From NCBI GenBank assembly GCA_020633075.1, contig JACKEI010000001.1:186001-250000 (forward strand): a stretch of DNA of 64,000 nt, given 5' to 3'. The DNA is from Sandaracinaceae bacterium. GTDB taxonomy: Bacteria > Myxococcota_A > Polyangia > Polyangiales > Houyiibacteriaceae. Below are positions 46,823 through 55,691 of the stretch, piece by piece (within the stretch, counting starts at the first letter, position 1; the number at the start of each line of letters is the position of its first letter). The translations under genes were made by a program, and so were the position numbers. Under the pieces are notes generated by a model. It saw nothing but the letters and a program-made list of their open reading frames with translations. It was not told the origin of the DNA and made no database searches.

Positions 46823-47794
46823 ATGTACGCCTGTTCAGCCCCTGCTCCTGCGCCGCGCTCGCTCGGTCCCTGCGGTGGGCGCCGCGTCGCTCGAGCTGCC
46901 GTCATCGCGCTGCTCGTGTCGGTGATCTGCGTGGATGCGCCAGCCGCTGCCCAGGGACCGCGCGGCGGTCGACCCTTGGGCGACTATGCGTCGCTCCGGG
47001 AGGCCTGCGAAGCGGCCAGCGAGGTGGGTCGCCGTGAGCTGTATCAGGTCTCGGTCGCGACGGGAGACTGGCGCTTCGGGACCTACGACGAGGGCCGCGA
47101 GGCGCTGCTCGTCGATGCGCGACCGAGCCTGCGCGTGCTCTCCGGCGTGGCCGCCTTTCTTCCGTCCGGCCTCGAAGAGATCGAGTTTCCGGTAGACGTC
47201 GCCGCCGCCTCTGCGCTCCGCGAGCGCGCTGCAGCCAGCACGCTGCGCGTCGGGTTCTTCCTGGGCTTCGACGGGGCGGGCGCCCAGGCGTGCCTCATGC
47301 GCGGAGCCGCCTCCCAGAACCTGCTGCGAGGCGACCTCGCCTACGTGGAGCTGGTAGACGCCGAGGGCGCGCTGGTGGTGCGCGCCGAGTACGACCGGCT
47401 GCGCGCGTGGCTGGACGACCCCGGGCGCGTCGTGGTGGCGGGGGAGGGCCCGCGCGCCGACATCGGAGACCCCTCGTCACGAGACGCTTCGGTGCACCCC
47501 GAGGGCGCCTGGGTGGCGCGTGCGCGGGCGCAACTCGCGGGGCTGGTGGAGCGTTGCTACGTGCCGGCGCTCTCTCGTGGAGCGAGCAGTCGCGCGAGCG
47601 TGATCGTCCGCCTCACGCTGAACGGGGAGACGGGCGCCGTACGCGACGCGGAGGTGGAGCTCTCCACGCTCGGCGATACGGAAGGGGCGCGCTGCGTCGC
47701 GTCCGAGCTCCGGGCCGGCTTTGCGGCGCCTGCGCTCCATGTGCGCGCGCCCCGTGTGCACCTGCGGGTGGTGGTGACGCTGCTCAACGAGTGA
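46823..47794 (+). CDS. Secreted protein with an AgmX/TonB-like C-terminal domain
   Basis: A 323-residue exported protein with signal peptide ending AAAQGP. The N-terminal domain is unclassified (REACEAASEVGRRELYQVSV, LRVGFFLGFDGAGAQACLMR). The last 100 residues have the AgmX/PglI C-terminal pattern: QLAGLVERCYVPAL, VIVRLTLNGETGAVRDAEVE, and a closing CVASELRAGF with paired Cys. That fold occurs in myxobacterial gliding and adventurous-motility proteins. It follows sppA by 67 bp. Its 3' end overlaps the convergent thiE gene by 11 bp. Confidence 0.75.
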   Translation: MYACSAPAPAPRSLGPCGGRRVARAAVIALLVSVICVDAPAAAQGPRGGRPLGDYASLREACEAASEVGRRELYQVSVATGDWRFGTYDEGREALLVDARPSLRVLSGVAAFLPSGLEEIEFPVDVAAASALRERAAASTLRVGFFLGFDGAGAQACLMRGAASQNLLRGDLAYVELVDAEGALVVRAEYDRLRAWLDDPGRVVVAGEGPRADIGDPSSRDASVHPEGAWVARARAQLAGLVERCYVPALSRGASSRASVIVRLTLNGETGAVRDAEVELSTLGDTEGARCVASELRAGFAAPALHVRAPRVHLRVVVTLLNE

Positions 47795-48443
47795 GCGTCA
47801 GCACCGACGCGAGCAGCGTGGCGGGAGCATCGCTCGCGGGGATCGCGCGCATGAGCGCGACTCCGTACGCTCCTTCCTGGCGCAGCAGCGCGATGTCCGA
47901 AAGCGCCACGCCTCCGAGCGCGAACACGGGCAGGCTGCTGTGCCGCGCGAGCGCGCCGAGCCAGCCGACGCCCTTGCCAGGGCCCTTCCCAGGGACCGGA
48001 CCAATGGGGCCCAGGGTGACGTAGGTGGCCCCGTCTTCCTCGGCGCGCGCGACGCCGTCGGCATCATGGCAGGAGCGCCCTACCAGAGCGTGGGGCGTGA
48101 GCTCGGCTCGCGTGGCGTAGACCGTGGCTCCCTGCTCGGGGAGGTGCACACCAACCCCCAGCTCTCGCGCGAGCGCGGTCTCCCGGTTGACGACCAGCGC
48201 GGCCCCCGTGTCCGCCAAGGCGATCGCAGCGGCACGACGTGCGTCGGCCGACCACCCCGGCAGGCGCACCTGGACCAGCACCTGCGACGCGTCAACGGCT
48301 CGCAGCGCGGTGAGAAGCGGTCCGATCGGGTCGGGCGCCCCCGCGTCGGTCACGAGCATCACGCGCGGGAGGGGGTTGGCCGGCGCGGGGCGGGATGGGC
48401 GCACGCTGCCGCCGGAGAGCGGGAGGTCTGGGGTGTCAGCCAC
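47784..48443 (-). CDS. ThiE/TenI family protein
   Basis: A 219-residue TIM-barrel protein from GTG at 48443. It shows VLVQVRLPGW, then GVHLPEQGATV, GRSCHDADGVARAEEDGATYV and TLGPIGPVPGK, with a phosphate-binding GGVALSDIALL. ThiE joins HMP-PP and thiazole phosphate; TenI tautomerises thiazole phosphate. The usual QxREK motif reads QVRLP, so a TenI-like role is possible. It is the last gene of the thiSG operon and overlaps the preceding gene by 8 bp. Confidence 0.85.
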   Translation of the reverse strand: MADTPDLPLSGGSVRPSRPAPANPLPRVMLVTDAGAPDPIGPLLTALRAVDASQVLVQVRLPGWSADARRAAAIALADTGAALVVNRETALARELGVGVHLPEQGATVYATRAELTPHALVGRSCHDADGVARAEEDGATYVTLGPIGPVPGKGPGKGVGWLGALARHSSLPVFALGGVALSDIALLRQEGAYGVALMRAIPASDAPATLLASVLTLTR

Positions 48444-48777
48444 TGACGGGCGCGGACGCCTGGGCCGACTGCTCGCCGGTCGCACCGCCGCTGCTGGCGG
48501 CGCCCTCGGCTGAGTCCTCGGTGGAGGCCGGCTCGCGCCCGTGGAGGATGTCTTGCGCTCGCGCCGCTTCGCGGGAGCTCGGGTAGCGCTCGATGATCGT
48601 TTCCAGCGTGGTCCGCCGCGCCGCTTCGTTGCCCTCGGCTTCGAAGCGTTCGCTCAAGCCGAAGAGGGCTTCGGCCGGCGTGTCGGTCATGCGCCGCTCG
48701 GGATCAGGGTCCGCGGCGCACTGAAAAGGCGCGCTGCCCATGACGAGCGCAAACAGGGTCGCGATCAGCAGTTTCAC
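48436..48777 (-). CDS. Small exported protein with a TPR-like motif
   Basis: A 113-residue protein with a signal peptide (LLIATLFALVMGSAPFQCAA). The mature part has one helical pair with the ALFGLSERFEAEGNEAARRT and IIERYPSSREAARAQDIL patterns, like one YfiO/BamD-type TPR. The tail is Ser/Ala-rich. It sits inside the thiazole operon, where no thiamin role is expected, so it may simply be co-transcribed. The Cys in the signal lacks a good lipobox. Confidence 0.7.
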   Translation of the reverse strand: MKLLIATLFALVMGSAPFQCAADPDPERRMTDTPAEALFGLSERFEAEGNEAARRTTLETIIERYPSSREAARAQDILHGREPASTEDSAEGAASSGGATGEQSAQASAPVSG

Positions 48778-48806
48778 GTTAGATCCAGGTTACGAGCGCG
48801 CAGCGC

Positions 48807-49604
48807 TCAATGGTCCGAGCCGATGACCCCTTCGAGCGGGCTCGAGGCGGTCGCGTAGAGTTTCCTCGGAATGCGACCAGAAAGGAAGGCCTCTCTGCCA
48901 GCTTCGACGGCTTTGCGCATCGCCGAGGCCATCCGCACCGGGTCCTTGGCGCCTGCGATGGCCGTGTTCATGAGCACCCCGTCGACCCCCAGCTCCATGG
49001 CCAGCGCGGCGTCCGAGGCCGTGCCCACCCCGGCGTCGACGATGACCGGGACCCCGGCGTGCTTGACGATGATCTCGATGTTGTAGGGGTTGCGGATGCC
49101 GAGCCCGCTGCCGATGGGGGCCGCGAGCGGCATCACCGCCGCGCAGCCCAGATCCTCGAGGCGCCTGGCGGCGACCGGGTCGTCGTTGAAGTAGGGCAGC
49201 ACGGTGAAGCCGTCCTTCACGAGCAGCGCCGCGGCCTCAAGGGTGGCCGGGACGTCCGGGAACAGGGTGCGCTCGTCGCCGATGACCTCGAGCTTGACCA
49301 GCGGCGTGTCCAGCATCTCGCGCGCGAGCCGCGCCGTGCGCACGGCGTCTTCCGCGGTGTAGCACCCAGCCGTGTTGGGCAGGATGGTGTAGCCCCCCTC
49401 CTTCAGGAGCTGGAACACGCTGCCTTCGCCCCGGACGCTGAGGTCCACGCGGCGCACGGCCACGGTCACGACCTCGCAGCGTGACGCGGCCAGGGCGGCC
49501 TTGGCCGTCGCGTTGTCGGGGTACTTGCCGGTCCCCGTCAAGAGGCGCGACCGGAAGGTGAACTCGCCCAGCCGCAGGACGTCGTCTTTCGATGTGTCGT
49601 TCAT
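48807..49604 (-). CDS. thiG: Thiazole synthase
   Basis: A 265-residue TIM-barrel enzyme. Signatures: [32 protein letters not shown], the catalytic Lys in [34 protein letters not shown], and the phosphate loop [19 protein letters not shown]. It builds the thiazole phosphate ring of thiamin from DXP, ThiS thiocarboxylate and dehydroglycine. The thiS gene lies 9 bp upstream. The call is firm. Confidence 0.95.
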   Translation of the reverse strand: MNDTSKDDVLRLGEFTFRSRLLTGTGKYPDNATAKAALAASRCEVVTVAVRRVDLSVRGEGSVFQLLKEGGYTILPNTAGCYTAEDAVRTARLAREMLDTPLVKLEVIGDERTLFPDVPATLEAAALLVKDGFTVLPYFNDDPVAARRLEDLGCAAVMPLAAPIGSGLGIRNPYNIEIIVKHAGVPVIVDAGVGTASDAALAMELGVDGVLMNTAIAGAKDPVRMASAMRKAVEAGREAFLSGRIPRKLYATASSPLEGVIGSDH

Positions 49605-49613
49605 CGCTCTGCC

Positions 49614-49826
49614 TCAGCCTCCGCCTACGAAGTGGACCACCTCGAGCGCGTCGCCGTCGTTCAGCGTGGCGCTGACGTGCTGCGCGCGCGGGATGATCTC
49701 GCGGTTGCGCTCGACGGCCACCAGGGTGTCCCCCAGCCCGAGCTGCTCGAGCAGGGCGCGCACCGTGCTGCCTGCTGCCAGCTCGCGCGCCTCGCCGTTC
49801 ACGGTGACCTTCACTACGCTCGTCAT
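49614..49826 (-). CDS. thiS: Sulfur carrier protein ThiS
   Basis: A 70-residue ubiquitin-fold protein that ends in VGGG; the Gly-Gly terminus is thiocarboxylated to supply sulfur for the thiazole ring. The core reads [20 protein letters not shown], which is typical. It is the first gene of the minus-strand operon thiS-thiG-(small exported protein)-thiE/tenI, 56 bp from the divergent methyltransferase gene. No TPP riboswitch is visible in that gap. Confidence 0.92.
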   Translation of the reverse strand: MTSVVKVTVNGEARELAAGSTVRALLEQLGLGDTLVAVERNREIIPRAQHVSATLNDGDALEVVHFVGGG

Positions 49827-49882
49827 GGGCCGCTCATGGTAGACCGATCCCCCGCGGCGCGCACGCGCTCCGGCCCTCCGCC

Positions 49883-50740
49883 ATGACGACCCTCGAGCTG
49901 AACACAGCCTCCACGGCGACTCGCCGCATCTTGCTTGGCGACAACCTCGCGCTGCTGCCCACCCTGCCGCGCGGCTGCGCGCGCCTGGCCTACATCGATC
50001 CCCCCTTCAACACGGGCAAGGCGCAGGCGCTGATTTCGGCCAAGGCCGTGTCCGTTGCCGCCGACGAGGGGCGCTCCGGCTTCGGCGGCAGACGGTACCG
50101 GCTGGACGCGACCGGCGACGAGAAGCGCTACGACGACGCCTTCGACGACTACCTCGGGTTTCTGATGCCGCGCGTGGAAGCGGCGCTCCCGTGCCTGACG
50201 GCCGACGGCTCGCTCTTCGTGCACCTGGACTACCGAGAGGCGCACTACGTGAAGGTCGCGCTGGACCAGCTGCTCGGGCGCCGGTCGTTCATGAACGAGA
50301 TCATCTGGGCCTACGACTACGGTGGCCGCAGCAAGTCCCGCTGGAGCGCCAAGCACGACACCATCCTCTGGTACGCACTCGACCCGTCGCGCTACGTCTT
50401 CGACTTCGAGGCCATGGACCGCATCCCCTACATGGCCCCGGGCCTGGTGGGTCCGGAGAAGGCGGCCCGGGGCAAGACGCCCACGGACGTCTGGTGGCAC
50501 ACCATCGTTCCGCCTGGGGGGAAGGAGCGCACCGGCTACCCGACGCAGAAGCCGCTGGGCGTCCTCGAGCGCTTCGTGAAGGTGCACAGCGAGCCCGGCG
50601 ACGTGGTGCTCGACTTCTTCGCGGGGAGCGGCACGACGGGCGCGGCCGCTGCCCGCCACGGGCGCGGCTACGTGCTCATCGATCAGAACCCCGACGCCGT
50701 GGCCGTCATGGAGGCCCGCCTGGGCCACCCGCGCGACTGA
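49883..50740 (+). CDS. Orphan DNA methyltransferase (N4/N6, beta class)
   Basis: A 285-residue amino-methyltransferase. The catalytic motif [10 protein letters not shown] (D39), precedes the SAM-binding motif [11 protein letters not shown] (about residues 245-253), which is the beta-class motif order. [13 protein letters not shown] and [19 protein letters not shown] fit the family. It has no large target-recognition insert, only about 120 residues between the motifs. There is no restriction gene nearby, so it is an orphan methylase, perhaps regulatory or protective. DPPF does not by itself distinguish N4-cytosine from N6-adenine. Confidence 0.88.
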   Translation: MTTLELNTASTATRRILLGDNLALLPTLPRGCARLAYIDPPFNTGKAQALISAKAVSVAADEGRSGFGGRRYRLDATGDEKRYDDAFDDYLGFLMPRVEAALPCLTADGSLFVHLDYREAHYVKVALDQLLGRRSFMNEIIWAYDYGGRSKSRWSAKHDTILWYALDPSRYVFDFEAMDRIPYMAPGLVGPEKAARGKTPTDVWWHTIVPPGGKERTGYPTQKPLGVLERFVKVHSEPGDVVLDFFAGSGTTGAAAARHGRGYVLIDQNPDAVAVMEARLGHPRD

Positions 50741-50777
50741 GCGGCCGAGGGCGCCCGCGGGCGCCGACCCGGAGGTC

Positions 50778-51716
50778 CTACGGCGCGCTGGGCTCGAAGG
50801 TGACCTCGAACATGGCGGGCCACTCCTTGCCCGTGATCAGGAAGTGGCCGCTCGCCGGCAGGTACGCGATGCCGTTCAGGACGTCGGCGAAGCGCAGCTC
50901 CTCGGCGGTCAGCAGCCCGCGAGCGTTGATGACGGCCGTGACGTGGCCTGTCTGCGGATCGATGCGCACCAGCTCGTCGGTCTGCCAGACGTTCGCGTAC
51001 ACCGCGCCGTCCACGCACTCGAGCTCGTTGAGCATGCGCTGTGCACGCCCCTGGCGGGTGACGCGCGCCGTGCCGACGGACTCGAAGCTCTGGGGATCAC
51101 GGAAGGTCAGGGTGGCGGAGCCATCGCTCATGACCAGGCGCGCGTTGGGCTCGTCGTAGCAGAGGCCCCAGCCTTCCCCTTCGTAGTGCAGCTCGCGTCG
51201 AGGCGTGAAGGACTCGAGGTCGTACTCGAACGCGACGCCGTCCTGCCACGTGAGCTGCAGCAGGCGGTCACCGACGGCGGCGAGTCCCTCCGCGAAGTAG
51301 CGCGCGTCCACGTCGCGTTGGCGCGCGACGACGCCCGTCTCGAGCGCGACCTCTCGCAGCGACGAGCGCCCGTTGAGCCCCGTGCTCTCGAACACGCGTC
51401 CGTCGGGGTGGACCAGGAGGCCTTGCGTGAACGCCCCCGGGTCGTGGGGCAGGCGGCGCACCACGTTGACCCGCAGGGCCTCTGGCGCGGAACCGCGCTC
51501 GCGCGGCCGGACGGGCTGCTCCGCGCGCGCCTCGACCCGCACGACGGACCCCTGGGCAGCGGCCGCCCCTTCCTCCTGACGTACCCGCCACACCACGGCG
51601 AGCACGACGAGCAGGATGGCGCCCGCGGCGAGCCACGCCACGCCGTTGGATGGCCCGTTGGAGGACGGTGGTGGCGCCTTCTGGGGCGCAGAGGGGGGCG
51701 GGGCCGAGCTGCTCAC
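50778..51716 (-). CDS. Membrane-anchored glutaminyl-peptide cyclotransferase
   Basis: A 312-residue protein from GTG at 51716, chosen because an earlier start at 51770 would overlap the divergent gene. An N-terminal helix (GVAWLAAGAILLVVLAVVW) anchors it. The periplasmic part is a five-bladed beta-propeller of the plant/bacterial QC family: HDPGAFTQGLLVHPDGRVFESTG, ALETGVVARQRDVDARYFAEG, LNELECVDGAVYANVWQTD and the closing LNGIAYLPASGHFLITGKEWP. It cyclises N-terminal Gln to pyroglutamate. The call is firm. Confidence 0.88.
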   Translation of the reverse strand: MSSSAPPPSAPQKAPPPSSNGPSNGVAWLAAGAILLVVLAVVWRVRQEEGAAAAQGSVVRVEARAEQPVRPRERGSAPEALRVNVVRRLPHDPGAFTQGLLVHPDGRVFESTGLNGRSSLREVALETGVVARQRDVDARYFAEGLAAVGDRLLQLTWQDGVAFEYDLESFTPRRELHYEGEGWGLCYDEPNARLVMSDGSATLTFRDPQSFESVGTARVTRQGRAQRMLNELECVDGAVYANVWQTDELVRIDPQTGHVTAVINARGLLTAEELRFADVLNGIAYLPASGHFLITGKEWPAMFEVTFEPSAP

Positions 51717-51768
51717 GCGTCCGAGAATAGCAGCGTCTGGGGGCCTTGCTCGTGCTATCCCGACCCGC

Positions 51769-52533
51769 ATGGGACGTCACGGAAACGAAGTGAAGCTGTC
51801 GGTGGCCGCGTCCAGCGTGCGACAGTGGTATGGCTCGATGGTGCTCGGCCGGCTGCCTGTTCCTGCGGGCGCGCTCACTCTCTTCGACGCCGAGGGGGAC
51901 CCTGCCTGCAGGCTGGTGCGCGAGGCCCTGACGGAGCTGGACATCGATCTGCGCGTCGTGCCCGTACCCGCCGGAGGCGAGCGGCACCGCGCTACGCTGG
52001 TCGCGCTCGGCGGGAGTGGGGCCACCGTGCCGCTGTTGGAGGACCGCGCGGCGGGGGTCGTCGTCAGCGGCAAGGACGCCATCCTGCAGCACCTCTTCGT
52101 GACCTATCGTCCCGACGAGCCGCGCATCCCCCTCCGCTACAAGCTCGGTGAGCTCAGCTCCAAGCTGGCCACCCGCATCCGCAAGGACCGCGGCGTCAGC
52201 GCCACTCCGGGGCGGCCGGCTGAGCAGGACCTCGAGCTCTACAGCTTCGAGTCCAGCCCCTTCAGCCGCTTGGTGCGTGAGCGCCTCACCGAGCTCGAGC
52301 TCGCGTACCAGCTGCACAACCTGGGCAAGGAGCAGCGCGCGGACATCGGCCCCGCAGGCAAGACGCTCACGTTCGGTAAGCCCTACGCGCCGGTGCCAGG
52401 TGGCAAGCGCGAGAAGCTGCTGGCCCGCGGCGGCCAGATCAAGGTGCCCTACCTCGTCGATCCCAACACGGGCACGTCGCTCTACGAGTCGCGTGACATC
52501 CTCGCCTACCTCGACCGCACCTACGCCCTCTGA
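51769..52533 (+). CDS. Tandem glutathione S-transferase N-terminal-like protein
   Basis: A 254-residue protein with two thioredoxin-fold segments. The first starts LTLFDAEGDPACRLVREALT (Cys in the active-site position); the second starts LELYSFESSPFSRLVRERLT (Ser in that position) and continues into VPYLVDPNTGTSLYESRDIL. GST C-terminal helices are not visible. Tandem GST_N/glutaredoxin-like proteins exist in bacteria, with unknown substrates. It is cytoplasmic and divergent from the cyclotransferase gene across 52 bp. Confidence 0.85.
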   Translation: MGRHGNEVKLSVAASSVRQWYGSMVLGRLPVPAGALTLFDAEGDPACRLVREALTELDIDLRVVPVPAGGERHRATLVALGGSGATVPLLEDRAAGVVVSGKDAILQHLFVTYRPDEPRIPLRYKLGELSSKLATRIRKDRGVSATPGRPAEQDLELYSFESSPFSRLVRERLTELELAYQLHNLGKEQRADIGPAGKTLTFGKPYAPVPGGKREKLLARGGQIKVPYLVDPNTGTSLYESRDILAYLDRTYAL

Positions 52534-52558
52534 GACGCGGGCCGTGTATCGTTGCGCG

Positions 52559-52966
52559 ATGACGCGCGTGATCGACCCCACTCCCGAGAGCTTTCGTTCC
52601 CTGTCCCGTGACGTGCCGGCCGACGTGCCCATCGTCATGCTCAACCTGTTGCGCTTTCGCGACGAGGCGGCCTACCCGTCAGGCAGCGAGCACAGCGCGT
52701 GCAGTGGGCGCGAAGCCTACGCGCGCTACGGGGCTCATGCGTTCTCGGCCGTCAAGGCCGCTGGTGGTGAGGTGGTGTTCGCGGGCAGCGCGCTCGCATA
52801 CCCCATCGCGCCCCCCGACGAGCGCTGGGACGAAGTGCTGCTGGTGGCCTACCCGAGCGTGCGCGCCTTCTTCCAGATGGTCATGGCCCCGGACTACCAG
52901 GCCCAGTCGGTGCATCGCACCGCCGCGCTCCTGGACGCGCGGCTGATCTGCACGCAGCGCAGCTGA
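52559..52966 (+). CDS. DUF1330-like protein
   Basis: A 135-residue protein of the dimeric alpha-beta barrel type: DVPIVMLNLLRFRDEAAYP, REAYARYGAHAFSAVKAAGG, EVLLVAYPSVRAFFQMV and a closing HRTAALLDARLI. DUF1330 proteins are small ferredoxin-like folds, often stress-linked; function is unknown. It lies 25 bp after the GST-like gene and may be co-transcribed with it. Confidence 0.8.
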   Translation: MTRVIDPTPESFRSLSRDVPADVPIVMLNLLRFRDEAAYPSGSEHSACSGREAYARYGAHAFSAVKAAGGEVVFAGSALAYPIAPPDERWDEVLLVAYPSVRAFFQMVMAPDYQAQSVHRTAALLDARLICTQRS

Positions 52967-53005
52967 GCGCGTTGGGCTGCCGCAGGATGCTGGTACCATC
53001 CGCCG

Positions 53006-55681
53006 ATGGACCAGATGACCTCGTCGCCGGCGCGAGCCCGCGCTGCGCGCCTCCACTCACGGCCCACGGGCTCCCGCGGGCGGGCCCGCTTCGTGCCACT
53101 CCTGAGCGTCGCGCTCGCGCTCTGTGCGCCCACCGTGGCGTCGGGCTGCGGTGGTGATGGCCCCGGGCCCCTGCCCATCGCCGACGGAGACCCGTGCGAC
53201 GGCCCGGTGGTCTTCGCCGAAGGGGACGAGGGTCACGAAGCTCCCCTGGCCGTGCGTCCCGGTGAGGTGCGGGCCGGTCGGCTCGCTGCCACGGCGCTGC
53301 CGGCGGACCCACGCGGCCTCAACACCTTCCGTGCCGGGGACTTCGTGCTCGCCAACGAGCACGTTGCGCTGATCGTCGAGGACCTGCGGCAGTCGGATCA
53401 CTTCCACGAAGAGGGAGGCATGATCGTAGGCCTCGGCCGCATGCGTGACGGCGCCATCGTGGACGTGGCCGACTACGGCGAGCTCGTGCCCACCATGGGC
53501 ATGTTCGCGCTGCGGCCAAGCTCCGTGTCCGTGCTCCGCGAGGGGGGGCGCGGCCGTACCGCCGTCGTGCGCGTGGTCGGGGTGATGCGCGAGTTTGCGT
53601 TCCTCCCGGACCTCTTCGAGCTCGTCCTGCGAGGCAGCCACGACGGCCTGCAGGTCGCCATCGACTACTCCCTCGCGGCGGGTGCGGAGGTCGCGGAGGT
53701 GACCGTGCACGCGGCCAACGCCAGCAGCGAGGTGGCGAGCGTGCTGACCAACGGGCTCTTCGCCGTGCAGGCCAACCGCATGCCGCTGTTTGCTCCCGGC
53801 GTTGGGGCGGACACGCCCTCGGGGACCTTCCCGTTGCTCGGGTTCGTGGACGACGAGGGCGCCAGCTACGCGTGGGAGTCCCCCAGCGGGCCGATGGGCA
53901 CCCTCCTGTCCGTGAGCAACCTCCAGTTCTACCGCGGCCCCAGCTACGACCTCGAGGCCTGTGCCGTGCACAGCGAGCCGCTCGCGCGCCTGCATATCGG
54001 TGAGCGCGGCTGGGACGGGCTGCGCGCCGCCATCGCACGAACCAACGGTGATGCGCTGCGGGCGGTCAGCGTCAGCGTGGAAGACGCCGCCGGGCAAGCC
54101 ATCGTGGGCGCACGCGTGCACGTGCAGAACGAGGCGGACGAGTACGTCACGCGCGGCATCACGAACGAGCTCGGACAAGCGGTCGTCCACCTGCCAGCGG
54201 GCGTGCACCGGGCCGAGGCCTTCACGGACGTCCTCGGGCGCACGGCGGCGGTCGCCATCGCGGCGGAGGAGACGAGCGTGCAGCTGTCCTTCGGTGCCAT
54301 GGGCACGTTGGAGGTCGCGGTCCGTGCCGCCGGCACAGAGGACGTCTTGCCCGCGCGCGTGTCCATCGAGCCCCTCACCGGCCTCGCACCGACCACGCCC
54401 GCGAGCTGGGGCGAGCACCTGCCCCCTGACGGGCTCGCGGCGCTCGCCTTCCAGACCTTGGAGGATGGCCGCTTCGACTTGCCCGCCGGCGACTATCGCG
54501 TGACGGTCTCACGAGGCTACGAGTACGAGCTGCACACCGAGGACGTGACCCTCACTGCGGGTGCGACCACGCGCGTGGTGGCGGATCTCGAGCACGTGGT
54601 GGACACGAGCGACGAGCTGTGCGGCGACTTCCACATCCACACGAACCGCTCCTTCGACGCGGAGGACGAGGCCACGCTGAAGGTGCGCGCGGCGGCGGCG
54701 GAGGGGCTCGAGGTCCCGCTGCGCTCGGACCACGAGTGGGTCGCCGACTTCGAGCCGCTGATCGCGGCCATGGGCCTCACCGAGTTCTTGTTCGGCGTGG
54801 TCTCGCTCGAGCTCACGACCTTCGACTACGGCCACTTCGGCGTCTTCCCCCTCGAGGAGGACGAGGACGCCCACAACAACGGTGCGGTGGACTGGGTGGG
54901 GCGCTCTCCCCAGACCGTGTTCGACTCGGTGCACGCGCGCGTGGTCGACGGTCGCTCGCCGCTCGTCATCGTCAATCACCCTCGGGACGCGCCTTCGCTG
55001 CTCGGCTTCTTCGTGGCGGCGGGCTACGACGCGACCAGCGGGGAGGCCTCGGTGCCGGAGCTGTGGAGCGACGACTTCGACCTGATCGAGGTCTTCAACG
55101 ACTCGAGCTTCGACGAGAACGAGACGCTCGTGAACGACTGGTTCTCGTTCCTCAACCGCGGCGCGCGCATGTTCGCGGTCGGGTCCTCCGATACGCACCA
55201 GGTCTTCGGCATTCCGCTCGGCTACCCGCGCACCTGCGCCCGCGTAGGCACGGACGCGCCGAGCGCGCTGCGCAGCATGGGGGCAGGGCGCCTCCGCGAC
55301 GAGATGGCGGGTGGGCACAGCGTGATCAACGGCGGCGTGCACCTGACCGCCCGCCACGGCTCCGGCGCGCGGCCGGGCGACGTGGTCACGGGGGCCGCCG
55401 CCGACGAGCTGGTGCACGTGCGTGTGCAGGCGCCGCAGTGGGTGGACGTGGACACGCTCCGCGTCTACGTCAACGGGGTGCTGAGCGAGACCATCACCCT
55501 CGACGGGAGCACCGTGGACCCCCTGAACCCGGCTGAGCGCTTCGACGCAGACGTGGCGGTGCCCACCGGGGGGACGGCCGCGTGGGTGGTCTTCGTCGCG
55601 GCAGGCGACACGGACCTTGCGCCGGTGCACCCGCGGCGCATGCCCTTTGGTGTGACCAACCCCATCTTCTTCGAACCCTGA
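53006..55681 (+). CDS. CehA/McbA family metallohydrolase lipoprotein
   Basis: An 891-residue lipoprotein with signal peptide LLSVALALCAPTVASGC (Cys48). Roughly 480 residues of beta-rich sequence, including a carboxypeptidase-regulatory-like stretch (VSVEDAAGQAIVGARVHVQN), precede a PHP-type metallohydrolase domain. There the metal ligands begin at LCGDFHIHTNRSF (H543, H545) and continue in RSDHEWVADF, IVNHPRDAPS and VGSSDTHQVFG. A short C-terminal beta domain follows. CehA/McbA members hydrolyse esters, carbamates or phosphoesters. The location is predicted to be periplasmic or surface. Confidence 0.87.
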   Translation: MDQMTSSPARARAARLHSRPTGSRGRARFVPLLSVALALCAPTVASGCGGDGPGPLPIADGDPCDGPVVFAEGDEGHEAPLAVRPGEVRAGRLAATALPADPRGLNTFRAGDFVLANEHVALIVEDLRQSDHFHEEGGMIVGLGRMRDGAIVDVADYGELVPTMGMFALRPSSVSVLREGGRGRTAVVRVVGVMREFAFLPDLFELVLRGSHDGLQVAIDYSLAAGAEVAEVTVHAANASSEVASVLTNGLFAVQANRMPLFAPGVGADTPSGTFPLLGFVDDEGASYAWESPSGPMGTLLSVSNLQFYRGPSYDLEACAVHSEPLARLHIGERGWDGLRAAIARTNGDALRAVSVSVEDAAGQAIVGARVHVQNEADEYVTRGITNELGQAVVHLPAGVHRAEAFTDVLGRTAAVAIAAEETSVQLSFGAMGTLEVAVRAAGTEDVLPARVSIEPLTGLAPTTPASWGEHLPPDGLAALAFQTLEDGRFDLPAGDYRVTVSRGYEYELHTEDVTLTAGATTRVVADLEHVVDTSDELCGDFHIHTNRSFDAEDEATLKVRAAAAEGLEVPLRSDHEWVADFEPLIAAMGLTEFLFGVVSLELTTFDYGHFGVFPLEEDEDAHNNGAVDWVGRSPQTVFDSVHARVVDGRSPLVIVNHPRDAPSLLGFFVAAGYDATSGEASVPELWSDDFDLIEVFNDSSFDENETLVNDWFSFLNRGARMFAVGSSDTHQVFGIPLGYPRTCARVGTDAPSALRSMGAGRLRDEMAGGHSVINGGVHLTARHGSGARPGDVVTGAAADELVHVRVQAPQWVDVDTLRVYVNGVLSETITLDGSTVDPLNPAERFDADVAVPTGGTAAWVVFVAAGDTDLAPVHPRRMPFGVTNPIFFEP

Positions 55682-55691
55682 GGACACTGCG

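Noticed and set aside
49827..49882. A TPP riboswitch was sought before thiS.
   Set aside because: The 56-bp gap lacks the CUGAGA and other conserved TPP riboswitch elements.
49883..50740. Restriction-modification or defence island.
   Set aside because: No nuclease, helicase or other defence gene flanks the methyltransferase; the neighbours are metabolic genes.
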